The notes under the pieces are model-generated. The model was not told where the DNA came from, ran no database searches, and saw only the letters and a program-made list of their open reading frames with translations. This document shows, piece by piece, positions 44,772 through 56,870 of a DNA stretch of 64,000 nucleotides. The stretch is from Neonectria sp. B-13 (taxonomy: Eukaryota > Ascomycota > Sordariomycetes > Hypocreales > Nectriaceae): assembly GCA_002682825.1 (NCBI GenBank), contig NOKP01000025.1, forward strand, positions 501,746 to 565,745. The letters run 5' to 3'. The position numbers were made by a program, and so were the translations under genes. Every line of letters starts with the position of its first letter. Position 1 is the first letter of the stretch.

Positions 44772-46040
44772 ATGGGGCGCTCAGTAGCTCCCAGGACCTC
44801 AGTGACCCTTATTGGGGCAGGCACACAAGGCAGGCGTTTGGCATACATGGTAACTATTCTTCCCTTGCTCCTGTACTCTCTTTCAATTGGCAATCGGCAC
44901 TGGACAGAAGCATCGTCTTCTCACAGTCATGTCGAATCCCGGTTCCAGACCAAGGTTGCTAACTTGCGTCAACTAGTGGTCTAGCAAGGGAAACGACGTT
45001 CATCTAGTTGACGCCCAACCCAGCCAGCTCCAGGCGAGCATCAAAGCCATCGAAGCTTTTCGTTCTGCCACGTCACCTAAAGTCGTGGGATGGGGAAACG
45101 TCATCACACACTTGTCTGAAAACCTCGGCGATGCCCTCCGGAATGCATGGCTCGTCATAGAAGTAAGAAAGGGCTGGTTTAAATAATTATTGGCACCTAG
45201 TACTGACTGTGGGACGATGAAGTGTGTACCCGAGCAGCTCCCTGTGAAGAGACAAATCATCTCTGAGCTTGACTCTCTTGCGGCACATGACATCGTCATT
45301 GCTTCCAACTCAAGCAGTTACTCTTGCTCAGAGATACTAGACGGGCTGGTTCTGAAGAATCGAGCCCGAATTCTCAGCGCTCATTCCTGTATGTCTCAAG
45401 TCGCTTCACTATCCAGAAAATTTCGTATATCCGGAATTTCGTATTTCCTGACATGGACTGACAAACTGACCAGACTGGCCTCCCGAAACATGTGGTGAGC
45501 CCTTTCGGTCAAGTTAATGAACCTTTCACTCACAACAAGTGTACCAGAGATCGAAATTATGGGCCATGATATGACTGATCCGTCCTACATTGCATTGATG
45601 CTAGAACGATGCAAGGAGCATGGGTTCTCGCCATTCCATGTCAAGACGCAGTCAATGGGGTACATATACAACAGGTTCGTATCGATAGCTCTGGAAATTC
45701 CCAAGACCTTTGCTCTCATCCAAGACGTTGAATTAACATACCTTGCTCGTGCAGGATATGGGCAGCTATTAAGAGAGAGGCTCTCCTCGCCGCGGCCGAG
45801 GGAGCCGCATCTCCAGAAGAAATTGACGCCATCTTCAAAGGAGTTCTTAAGACACCCAAAGGCCCATTCGAGTTGATGGATGTTGTCGGGCTGGATGTTG
45901 TACTAGACATCGAGAACCACTACGCTGCAGCCCGAGACGACATTCCCCGCGAACCAAGGCTATACTTGGAGCAATACCTGGAAAAGGGATACTTGGGTGT
46001 AAAGACTGGACGTGGCTTTTTCAAGTATAGCTCTCCTTGA
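44772..46040 (+). CDS. 3-hydroxyacyl-CoA dehydrogenase-family NAD-dependent enzyme
   Basis: Six exons, 44772-44849, 44977-45162, 45223-45388, 45474-45494 (21 nt), 45548-45674 and 45755-46040, all in phase; 287 residues. The Rossmann loop GAGTQG (15-20) begins the NAD site. IASNSSSYS near 115-123 and His142 in HSYWPPE correspond to the Ser/Asn and catalytic His regions of the family. The C-terminal domain has KTPKGPFELMDVVGLDVV and GYLGVKTGRGFFKY. The size fits single-function family members: short-chain hydroxyacyl-CoA dehydrogenases, or relatives such as L-gulonate 3-dehydrogenase and carnitine dehydrogenase. With an organic-anion transporter and a regulator next door, oxidation of a 3-hydroxy acid in a catabolic route is a reasonable inference; the substrate is not shown. 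The gene lies under 1 kb from the AT-rich block. Confidence 0.85.
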
Positions 46041-46989
46041 GGATAGAAGATGCGCAAAGATGAGATTAATGAAGTGTCAAATTAAGAAACAAATGTGACT
46101 TTTCATCATTCATAGATTCCCAAATTGACTTGCTGAAAAGGATGGACATGCGGTCTAGGTTCAACACCAATCCTAACCACATCTTTGCTAAGGTACTATG
46201 TACGTCTGTTGTCGAACGGTTGCGGCGGCTTCGGTACTTTTCAATCGTTCACTATACGTCAGGTGCTCTTCATTGCTGGTTGCTGAAGTAATACACCTAT
46301 CACGTCAGACACCAATAGCTGGCCTGGACGGTTTCGGAGAGCAAGTAACAACGGTCCGCGCTATCATTCTCTTTAATATGGCGTGTAAAGGAGGATCGAC
46401 ATGGCAAAACGAAGCTAACTAGTAGTGAAGAAGCAATGTATGCAAGGCCTCCCGCATGGTCTTCTGTTCCGTCAACTGCATTCTTCAGGAATATGGAAAC
46501 AAGAATGAGATGCCCACTAATGTACAGACTTGAGTTACTTAGTCGAGTTGCATCTGCAGCTTGACGTTCGCCAAAAGGTCCTTGCAATGGACTAGTCGCC
46601 TGCTGCCGTGCTGAGCAGCAAATTGACACCTCTAATCAGGTCTTCGATAAGATTCGCTTTCCAATGAGATCGTATACGTTGGTTGACGTCCTCGCCGCCT
46701 AAACCCTTAGTTCTAGAACGCTTAAAACCCCCAGCAGGACTCAGAATAACGTCGGCTTGACCATATTGTATGGCTTTGAGCATGAAAAAGAAATGTACCA
46801 GCCTCCCGCAGTAGTCAGGATAGCGGCAAGGCTCTTGTAGTAGCGGAAACAATACCGGCATCCTGCAGTAGCTAATTCGAGGTCGTCCTCTCGCAGCACA
46901 TAATACCCTACGAGCCTCAAATACGAAGGTCCATAGAGATGAGAGTCAGTTCACCTGGGATTAAGGTTAAAGGAATTGGTGATCTTTAT
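46041..46989. other. Transition zone between gene space and AT-rich block
   Basis: Normal base composition at first, becoming AT-rich after about 46980. Two minus-strand frames (46300-46629, 46592-46861) show no recognisable family and are not called. Confidence 0.4.
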
Positions 46990-48081
46990 GACGGGTAGAG
47001 TGCTACAAAAAGTAAGGCAAAGGGTACAATTATATATAGATCTTATTTTCCCCTCATTTGGATTTGTATTAACTTAGTAAAGCAATTCTATATTATAAAG
47101 GTCTTTCTTCTATTATATAATAATTATATAATAGTTAGGTCCCCTCTATGAGGGAACCTAATATATAATAATTACTGTATTACACATTGATTTCTTTGTC
47201 TTAAGCCTAGTTGGTTTTAAAGTTCTTTATTAACCTTTACATCTGACCTAAACCCATCTACCTTTTCCGTTCTAAGTTTTTCCTTAACCCTATTCCCAGC
47301 ACATAATCCCACCCTTATTAGTCCTTGTTTCCCCCTAATTTCATAATACTAGACTAGCTAGCCATCCGCACCAGCTCTATACACTCCAGCAGCTCCTAGA
47401 ACCATAGGGCATATTTATCTCTAGTTAATTTGTTAATAATGGCTTTATCCTAGTATAACCTAGCTTCTAATCTTCTAGTAAGCTTTTTAAGAAACTTCTT
47501 TTCCTCTCTAATGAAGCTAATATTATTAACTTTAGTACCTTTATTGTTTAAGAGTAAGTAATAGCTAAATATAGCTAGATATACTATTTAGATAGTACTA
47601 ACTACTATATAGCTAGACTTAAAGCTATTAAGATTATAGATTTTAGCCTAGTAAAACTATTATTTATACTTAGTAGGCTTAATCTTTCTATTTAAAGAGT
47701 AATAGTATTCTATTTTATATACTTTATAGCTTTATTTCTTATTATTAGATTATAAAATGTAGTAAATAATAGTAAAAGTAGAATGTATTATAGTTATATT
47801 ATACTATATTATAGTATATTAAGAAAGAGAGAAGAAGACTAGTTAGACTTATTAGCTTAATAAAAGATAATTATTTATATATATTATAGTTTAGGATAAG
47901 CTTTTTATAAATTGAATATTAAGGTTAAAGAGAAGGATTTAGATAGATTATAAAGATAGGCTTAAGGTATAATATTAATATAAACTATATTACTAGGAAA
48001 GCTTACTATATTTAAGTTATTAGGATTAATAGTACTAAGTATAGCATTTTACTATATTAACTATTATATATTATTTACTAT

Positions 48082-49081
48082 TTAGATATAATAGTCCTTA
48101 GTAGTATATATTTAGAGAAAAGGCTAAAGATTAAATAGTATAAAAGAAAATAGAAAAAATAATAGTATAATAAGCTTAATACTTAAGCCTAAGGCAATAA
48201 TAACTTAAGGAGATAAAAGTTTCTACTATAAAGTTAAGGTATAAGTTTTACTATTCTAATTAGCTAGAAAAGCTAGATCTTAGAAAAGCTAGACCTTAGA
48301 AAAGGCTAAAACCCCTTAGGATAAAAGCCCAGCCTATAAGATAATCTCTATACTTTCTAGATTACCTCTTTGCATTCTATCTAACCTTCTAAATAATATA
48401 ATAACTATACTACTGATTGCATAAGATAACTACTTCTATCTGAATTATACTATAGCCTAGTAAGCCCTTACTAAGCTATATATATAGGCTCTTATATAAT
48501 CTATATATTGAATTAAAAGAATATCTAAGTCTTATTTCTATACTATAAATTATAGTTTAAAAGTCTAGCCTAAGGCATATAAAATAGCCTATAATTAATT
48601 ACTTTAGACCTAAGAAATTAGTCTAATTAATAGTCTTTAGCTATAATATTCTACTATAAGATAGAATCTAGCTTAATATAATAATAGCTTAATAGATTAT
48701 AATAGAATAGCTCTTTCTAGAGAGGCTAGCTTTAAAGCTAAAAAGGAATAGTAATATTACTACTATAGAGAAGGAGTTCCTTAAGAAGCTATATAATCCT
48801 ATCTCTGCCCTATGGATTATACAATTAATAGATAATATCATTCTAATCAACCTATAGCTAAAGGAGTAATGCATTAGAAACTGAGGGAATCTGGTTATCT
48901 TTAATATTGGCTATGAAGTATAGAGGGATTTGGTAGAGGGAGTTTGGAGAGGGTAAAAGTTAATAATTAGGTTTAAAATCTAAAGATCTATTCCCCTGTT
49001 AAGCTTAAGCAAAGGAAACATATGATTTAGTGCAATTGTAGATAAGTAGAAATAGTAGTCTAAATAGTAGTTTTAATAGTA
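48082..49081 (+). repeat. Dispersed ~1.0-kb repeat, copy A
   Basis: Starts TTAGATATAATAGTCC and ends TTTTAATAGTA (RIP-changed form of TTTCAACAGTG). It is flanked by a 14-bp target duplication, ATATTATTTACTAT at 48068-48081 and ATATTATCTACTAT at 49082-49095, with one T/C difference. Heavily mutated. Confidence 0.8.
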
Positions 49082-49168
49082 ATATTATCTACTATATTAT
49101 CTTAATCTATTAGATAATATTAACTAAGGCTAAAATTACTATAAATATAATTAATAATATAATTATTA

Positions 49169-49501
49169 TATTATATAAAAGGTTAAATAGAATATAAAAA
49201 GATAATTTAAAAAGTATAAAGATTATCTTATAAATTAAGCTTTTATTCTAAGAGATTTTAGCCTTTTCTAAGATCTAACTATTCTAAGATCTAGCTTTTC
49301 TAAGATCTAGCTTTTCTAGCTAATTAAAGTAGTAAAACTTATACTTTAACTTTATAGTAGAAACTTTTATTTTCTTAAGTTATTATTACCTTAAGCTTAA
49401 GCATTAAGCCTATTATACTATTGTTTTTTCTATTTTCTTTTATACTATTTAACCTTTAGCTCCTTCTCTAGGTATATATTACTAAGAACTATTATATTTA
49501 A
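49169..49501 (-). repeat. Dispersed ~1.0-kb repeat, truncated copy G
   Basis: Reverse-oriented piece with the internal TCTAAGATCTAGCTTT array and the terminal ACTATTATATTTAA end. The opposite end of the element is missing. The left boundary is approximate. Confidence 0.6.
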
Positions 49502-49710
49502 ATATATATTTATTTATTTAATATATTAAATAAGAGCTTTAAGCTTTTTAACTATTAATACTTTAATTTACTTAATACTTAGTTTTATAATAATATATCT
49601 TTATATATTATTATTATAATATATATTACTTATTATAATATTCTAATCTATTTAATTATTAAATTATATACTTTAAACCTACTTTAGACCTTTAAGTTAA
49701 ATCTAACTAT

Positions 49711-50155
49711 TATATTAAGCTTTTATTCTAAGGGATTTTAACCTTTGCTAAGATTTAGCTTTTCTAAGATTTAACTTTTTAAGATTTAGCTTTTCTAGCT
49801 AATTAAGATAATAAAACTTATTATAAGAGTTGGTTTAACTAGGGTGAGATATTAGGCTTAAAGGGTAGGTATTAGTATATTGTAAGACTTTAACTTAGCA
49901 AGCAGTTAGAGATTGCTTACTAAAAACTCTATATAGTCCTTATAGAGCTAGGCCCCTAGATATAATAGCTATAATAGCTTTACTCTAAGGTTAGCTATAT
50001 AAGTCTATCCTCTTATACTTATACTTTAACTTTATAATAGAAACTTTTATCTTCTTAAGTTATTATTATTTTAAGCTTAAGTATTAAGTCTATTATATTA
50101 TTATTCTTTTTATTTTCTTCTTTAGATATATATTACTAAGAACTATAATATTAAA
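49711..50155 (-). repeat. Dispersed ~1.0-kb repeat, truncated copy H, split by a solo LTR
   Basis: Reverse-oriented piece similar to copy G, interrupted at 49822-50017 by a 196-bp LTR. It ends near ACTAAGAACTATAATATTAA. The left boundary is approximate. Confidence 0.6.
49822..50017. mobile_element. Solo LTR, 196 bp, with 5-bp target duplication
   Basis: Starts TATAAGAG and ends CTCTTATA, an inverted terminal match (TGTAAGAG...CTCTTACA before RIP). CTTAT flanks both sides (49817-49821, 50018-50022). This is the hallmark of an LTR left after recombination. A second 196-bp copy is at 62008-62203. Confidence 0.75.
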
Positions 50156-50289
50156 TAATAGTTTATTATAAAAATAGCTTTATTAATAGTATTATAAGTA
50201 TTTTTAATTAAGGTCTTTATATTACTTTTAGATTTAATAAAGTTTAACTAGCGTTTTTAACTTAGTTTAATAATTATATTATAAGCTAT

Positions 50290-51000
50290 ATAAATAAAAT
50301 ACTTTATATAAAGGTTAATTATTAAATAATATATATTCTTAGTATAAAAAGATTTTAAACTATTATTAACTATTATCTAAAGGCTTTTCAAACGTAATTC
50401 TATTTTAATCTAGCTTAATTTACCTTTTTAATATACTCTTAAAGAACAATTAAATACTAAGAAAACCCCTTAAAAAAAGAAAACTTTATACTTTAATTAG
50501 TTCTATTACTAAGTCTAAATAGGTAATTTAAACTTATTAGTAAATTAATAATAAATAAACATTTATAGTATAATAATATATTACTATTAAGCTAATTAGT
50601 CTTTTATAGTTATATAAAATAGTATTATATAATTAATTAAATTAATTCTTATTAATCTAAGAGGGAAAGTTCTTTTCTAAAAAGATTAATTCTAACTCAG
50701 TTTAAACTAATAGCTTTTTACTTATATAAAAGGATTCTAAGTATATAACTATTATACTATAGAACTATAAATAAGATATATTTACTTTTTATTAACTATT
50801 AATAGAAAATGTTATAGTACTAGCCTTTAGTACTTTAGTTATATAGCCTATATATTATAGCTATATCTTCTTACCTAAATGCCTACCTTACTTTAGAATT
50901 AAAGGGTAAGCTTTAGCTTATATATAAATAAGAATACTATCTTTGCTTTTAATCTATTAATCTTACCTAACTATATATCCTAAAGGTACTCCTATTATAG
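50290..51000. repeat. Degenerate direct repeat, copy 1
   Basis: Collinear with 52325-53090 in the same orientation, differing mostly by C/T and G/A. It includes the segment matching the GC-rich fragment at 63269-63432. The element family is not identified. Confidence 0.65.
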
Positions 51001-51200
51001 AAAAGAAAAGTTTTGTATTAATATTTAACTAGTTTTTCTTTTTTGAATATAAATATAGGGGAATTATAAAGAGTATACTTATAAGCTTATATTCTTTTTA
51101 TAAACATAGCCTTAATAAATAAATATTAATATAAATAATTAAATGAATAAGTTAATTAAAAGATATTTATTATAATATTAAGATTTATAATATATAATAT

Positions 51201-52281
51201 CACTATTAAAACTACTATTTAAACTACTATTTCTACTTATTTATAATTATACTAAATTATATATTTCCTTTGCTTAAGCTTAATAGAAGGATAGATCTTT
51301 AGATTTTAAACTGAATTATTAACTTTTACCCCCTTTATAGAACTCTCTCTATTAAATCCCTCTATACTTTATAGCTAATATTAGAAATAACTATAATAGA
51401 ATTCTCTTACTTTCTAATGTATTACTCCTTTAGTTATAAGTTAATTAGTATAGTATTACTTATTAGCTATATAACCTATAAGATATAGTTATTATACTTT
51501 AGACTATTAATAAACCTCTTTTCTATATTAATAGTATTACTATTCCTTTCTAGCTTTAAAGCTAGCCCTTCTAGAAAGACCTATTCTATTATAATCTACT
51601 AGATTATTATTCTATTAGGCTAGATTCTATCTTATAATAGGATATAATAACTAAAGACTACTAATTAGATTAATTCCTTAGCCTTAGAGTATTAATTAGT
51701 TTTAATCTCTTTTATATCTTATAGATTAGACTTTTAAACTATAATTTATAGCTTAAAAATAAGGCTTAGATTTACTTAAAATAGACTATATAGATTATAT
51801 AAGAGCCTATAAGTATAGCTTAGTAAGAGCTTATTAGACTATAGTATGATTTAGAAGGTTATTTTATATAATTAGTTGTATAGTCTTTGTATTATATAAA
51901 AGGTTAAATAGAATACAAAGGGCCTAAAAAGTATAAAGATTACCTTATAGGCTAGGCTTTTATTTTAAGGGATTTTAGCCTTTTCTAAGATCTAGCTTTC
52001 TAAGGTCTAACTTTTCCAAGATCTAGCTTTTCTAAGATCTAGCTTTTCTAAGATCTAGCTTTTCTAAGATCTAGCTTTTCTAAGATCTAGCTTTTCTAGT
52101 TGATTAAGGTAATAAAACTTATACTTTAACTTTATAATAGAAACTTTTATCTTCTTAAGTTATTATTACCTTAGGCTTAGATATTAAATCTATTATATAG
52201 TTATTTGTTCTATTTTCTATTATACTATTTAATCTTTAGTCTCTTCTCTAGGTATATACTACTAAGAACTATTATATCTAA
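51201..52281 (-). repeat. Dispersed ~1.0-kb repeat, copy F
   Basis: Full-length reverse copy from CACTATTAAAACTAC to ATTATATCTAA. No target duplication is visible, so one flank may have been lost by rearrangement. It holds the longest form of the internal array (TCTAAGATCTAGCTTT, about six units, 51983-52098). Confidence 0.75.
51983..52098. repeat. 16-bp tandem array within the dispersed repeat
   Basis: About six near-identical units of TCTAAGATCTAGCTTT. Unit number differs between copies of the element: two to five in others. Confidence 0.8.
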
Positions 52282-52324
52282 ATAAACTATTCTAAATTAT
52301 AAAAGATAGTATTAATTAAAAAGC

Positions 52325-53090
52325 TTTCTACTTTAAATAAAGATTAACTATTAGATAATATATACTTTTAATATAAAGAGGTTATAAACTATTACTAACT
52401 ATTATTTAAAGGGGTTTTAAACTTAATCTTATTCTAATCTAGCTTAATTTATCTCTTTAATATACTCCTAAAGGATAATTAAATACTAAGAAAAGCTCTT
52501 TTTAAAGAAAAGAAGGCTTATATCTTTAATTAGTCTTATTATTAAGCTTAAATAGATAACTTAAACTTATTAGTAAATTTAGAATAAGTAAACATTTCTT
52601 AATATAATAGTATACTATTATTAGATTAATTAGTCTTTTATAACTATTTAAACTAGTCTTTATTAATCTAAAAGAGAAGGTTTCTTTCTAAGAAGGTTAA
52701 TTCTAAATAGCTTTAAACTAATAACCTATTATAGTATCAGCCTTTAGTACTTTAGTTATATAGTCTATATATTATAGCTATATCTTCTTACCTAAATACC
52801 TACCTCTCTTTAGAATAGAGGAATAAGCTTTATGTAAGGAGATGCGTTAGAGGCCGGCCAGGGGCCGAGCGCTCGGCGCTCTGCCTTATAACCAATTGTG
52901 TGGCGCGATTCGGGTAACGCTAGCTTACTTGAATTGGTTGATCTTTTGGTCTAACGGCTGATTGGTCTATTGAAGGTTGGGTACGTCACCCCAACTCTTA
53001 CACTTTAACTTATAGATGAATAAGAATACTAACTTTACTTCTAATCTATCTATTTTACTTAATTATATATTCTAAAAGTATTCTTATTGT
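52325..53090. repeat. Degenerate direct repeat, copy 2
   Basis: Second copy of 50290-51000, interrupted by the GC-rich solo LTR at 52833-53002. Confidence 0.65.
52833..53002. mobile_element. GC-rich solo LTR, 170 bp, with 5-bp target duplication
   Basis: Begins TGTAAGGAG and ends CTCTTACA, with CTTTA on both sides (52828-52832 and 53003-53007). Comparison with 50870-50890 shows the uninterrupted target. It keeps normal GC content in an otherwise AT-only neighbourhood, so it arrived late or escaped RIP by its small size. The termini match the 196-bp LTRs, but the interior does not. Confidence 0.8.
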
Positions 53091-55328
53091 AATTCTAAAG
53101 CTTCTCTATTAATTATCTAAGGAAAGATAGTACTTATAAAGTCCTTATAGTCCTAGAAAATAGCTATATCCCTAGATATAGTTATTAAAGGAATTTCTTA
53201 TACTCTTAAAGATATTAAAGTAAAAGAATCTAAAATAATACCCTTAAGTAACCTAAATAAAACCTTAGAGCAATAAGAAGCTATTAATAGAACCTAAATT
53301 ATTTAACTTAAAAGATTAAAAGAATTATAAGACTAGAAAGTAGAACTTATAAAGAAACTAAAAAGAGAAAGATCTTACTATAAACCTAAGAAATACTAAT
53401 AAAACTCTTAAATATTATAAAATAACTCTAATAATAAGAATAATATTAAAATTATAAATATTTATATACTTAAAGCTTATATAATCTTATATAAAAAGGA
53501 TAATTAGTTAAGTAATTTAGCTTATACCTTTAAAAGTATAAAATAAAAATAGAAATATAATTATAAAAAGATTCTATATATACTTAATAAAATAAATATT
53601 AAGAACTAGATAAAATAATAATAATACTTTAATAAATAAAAGTAAAGTATATAAAAAGCTACTTAAAATAGTTAAGAAACCTTTAAGGACTAAATATTAA
53701 ATCTTATTAAGAATATAATTAATAGATAATTATATTTAATAATCTAATTAATAAAGACTTATTAAAGAAAAATATAATTATTATAAGACTTTTATATCTA
53801 TTTTAATTAATTTAAGAAATACTTCTTTAAGTAAAATAAACTTTAAAAAGCTTTTATCTTTTTCTTAAAACTCTAATAATCCTTTTATAATTTTATAATA
53901 TTATATAGTAAATTACTAAAGACTTATAATAAGATAGTCTTTCTTATAATCTAATATTAGAACTTAATAAGAAGAATAAAAAGAAAGATAAAAACCTTAT
54001 ACTTTAAACTATTATCTAAAATAACTAAAAGTAATATTAATAATTCCTCTTTATATTAAGAATAAGAATAAAAATAAGGCTAAAGTAAAAGCTATAGCTA
54101 AGAATAGAGTTAAAAAGCTAGAGTTTCTAGTAAGTCTATTAAATAAGCCTTAAGAAAAAAGAACTTAAAAAACTAAGAAAGTAAAATCTTTATTTATTAT
54201 TATTATAAAAGTAATAAATACTTTATTAAAAGCTATTATTAATTACTAAAGATTAATACTTAATTATAAAGAATTAAATAATTAGGAAAAAAGAGCTAAT
54301 AAATATTATTAATCTAATAAATACTAAAACTCCTTAAATTTAAATTAAACTAAATATATTAACTATTATTAAAAATATATAGTTAAAATACCTTTAAAGT
54401 AATAATAAACCTTAATATATATATAATATTTAATATAATTAGTAAAGTCTTTATTATATATTATAGTCTTAAAAAGACCTATATAAAAAGATTTAACTTT
54501 ATAATAATAAGAAAAACCTACTTTAAACTATATTATAATTAATATATACTAATTATTATAATTAATACTAAAAGAAAGAAATAGATTTTTATTTATATTT
54601 ATATTAGAATAGAAAGAGACTTATTACTATTAAGAAACCTTATATTATTATTATAAATTATTATAATTAATAAAAATATTCTCTTAAACTCTTTAAATTC
54701 TAAATAGTTCTTTTAAATCAATTAGAAAAAGACTAAGATTATATAATCTTATAAGTTTTATTAATTATACTAAAATATAATATAGATATATTAAGTAATA
54801 AGAATTAATAGAATAAAAAAGGATTATATTCTATCTAAAGATAATAGACTAAAACCTAAAGGAAATAGTACTATTCTCTATAAGTTATAAGACTTTAATA
54901 ATATATTTTTAATAAATAATACTAATATATTACTATAAGATAAATCAATTAACTATAGTATTAATATACTATTTAATAAGGAATTACCTTTTAGACCTAT
55001 TTATATTCTATCTTAAAAAGAATTAAAAATACTCTAGAAATATATTAAGAATTCTATTAAAAAAGGTTAAATATATCCTTTTAAAAGCTTTATTAAGGCT
55101 TTAGTACTATTTATTCTAAAACTAAATAGAACCTTATAATTCTATATAAATTATAAAAATCTAAACTAAATTATAAAGAAGAATTATTACTTTTTACTCT
55201 TAGTCTTAGAAATCCTAAATAGAATTAAAAAAGTAAAGTATTTTAATAAGATTAATATTAAGAATACTTATTATTATATTTATATTTAAAAAGATAATAA
55301 GTAAGAAATAGTATTTTATACTTATTAT

Positions 55329-55750
55329 TTAGATATAATAGTCCTTGGTAGTATACACCTAGAGAAGAAGCTAAAGGTTAAACAATATAAAAGAAAATAG
55401 AAAAACAATAGTATAATAGGCTTAATACCCAAGCCTAAGGCAATAATGACTCAAGGAGATAAAAGTTTCTGCTATAAAGTTAAGGTATAAGTTTTGCTAC
55501 CCCAATCAGCTAGAAAAGCTAGATCTTGGAAAAGCTAGATCTTAGAAAAGCTAGATCTTAGAAAAGCTAGACCTTGGAAAAGGCTAAAACCCCTTGGGAT
55601 AAAAGCCCAGCCTGCAAGGCTCTTCGCATTCCATCCGACCTTCCAAACAACACAACAACCATACCACCGATCGCACAAGATGACTGCTTCCGTCCGAATC
55701 GCACTACAGCCCGGCGAGCCCTTGCCAAGCTATACACATAAGCTCTCATA
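55329..55750 (+). repeat. Dispersed repeat, truncated 422-bp copy B, inserted in the RT
   Basis: Shares the TTAGATATAATAGTCC end with the full copies but stops after ~420 bp. It is bounded by a 14-bp target duplication TTTATACTTATTAT (55315-55328, 55751-55764). It keeps much more GC than the ~1-kb copies. Confidence 0.8.
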
Positions 55751-55869
55751 TTTATACTTATTATAAGTATTTTAAATACTTAATTATACTATTTAGACTA
55801 ATTAATATACTTATTACTTTCTAAGATTATATATATTAAGCTTTTTATAATCTTCTTAATACTATTTAT

Positions 55870-56870
55870 TTAGATATAATAGTCCTTAGTAGTATATACT
55901 TAGAGAAGAGGCTAAAGGTTAAATAGTATAAAAGAAAATAGAAAAAACAATAGTATAATAGGCTTAATACCTAAGCCTAAGGCAATAATAACTCAAGGAG
56001 ATAAAAGTTTCTACTATAAAGTTAAAGTGTAAGTTTTGCTGCCCTAATCAGCTGGAAAAGCTAGATCTTGGAAAAGCTAGACCTTAGAAAAGGCTAAAGC
56101 CCCTTAGGATAAAAGCCTAGCCTGTAAGGCTCTATGCTTTCCAGGCTCTTTGCATTCCATCCGACCTTTTAAATAATATAACAATCATACTACTAATTGC
56201 ATAAGATGACTACTTCTATCTGAATCGTACTATAGCCTAGTAAGCCCTTACTAAGCTATATACATAGGCTCTTATATAACCTATATATTAAATTAAAAGA
56301 ATATCTAAGCCTTATTTCTATACTATAAATTATAGCTTAAAAGTCTAGCTTAAGGCATATAAAATAGTCTATAATTAATTGCTTTAGACTTAAGAAATTA
56401 GTCTAATTAGTAGTCTTTAGCTATAATATCTTACTATAAGATAGAATCTAGCTTAATATAGTAATAGCTTAATGAATTACAATAGAATAGCTCTTTCTAG
56501 AGAGGCTAGCTCTAAAGCTAGAAAGGAATAGTAATATTACTATTATAGAGAAGGAGTTCCTTAAGAAGCTATATAATCCTATCTCTATCCTATGGATTAT
56601 ACAGTTAATAGATAATATTATTCTGATTAATCTATAGCTAAAGGAGTAATGCATTAGAAACTGAGGGAATCCTATTATAGTTATCTCTAATATTGGCTAT
56701 AAAGCATAGAGGGATTTGGTGGAGGGAGTTCTATGGAGGGGGCAAAAGTCAATAATTAGGTTTAAAATCCAAAGATCTATTCCCCTGTTAAGCTTAAGCA
56801 AAGGAAATATGTGATTTAGTGCAATTGTGGATAGGTAGAAATAGTAGTCTAAACAGTAGTTTTAATAGTA
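55870..56870 (+). repeat. Dispersed ~1.0-kb repeat, copy C, inserted in the RT
   Basis: Full-length copy with a 13-bp target duplication TAATACTATTTAT (55857-55869, 56871-56883). It separates two conserved blocks of the dead reverse transcriptase. Confidence 0.85.

Noticed and set aside
48689..56654. Two similar 61-codon minus-strand frames (48689-48874 and 56469-56654)
   Set aside because: They lie at matching positions in two copies of the ~1.0-kb repeat. The sharing comes from the repeat, and the frames are not open across the other copies.
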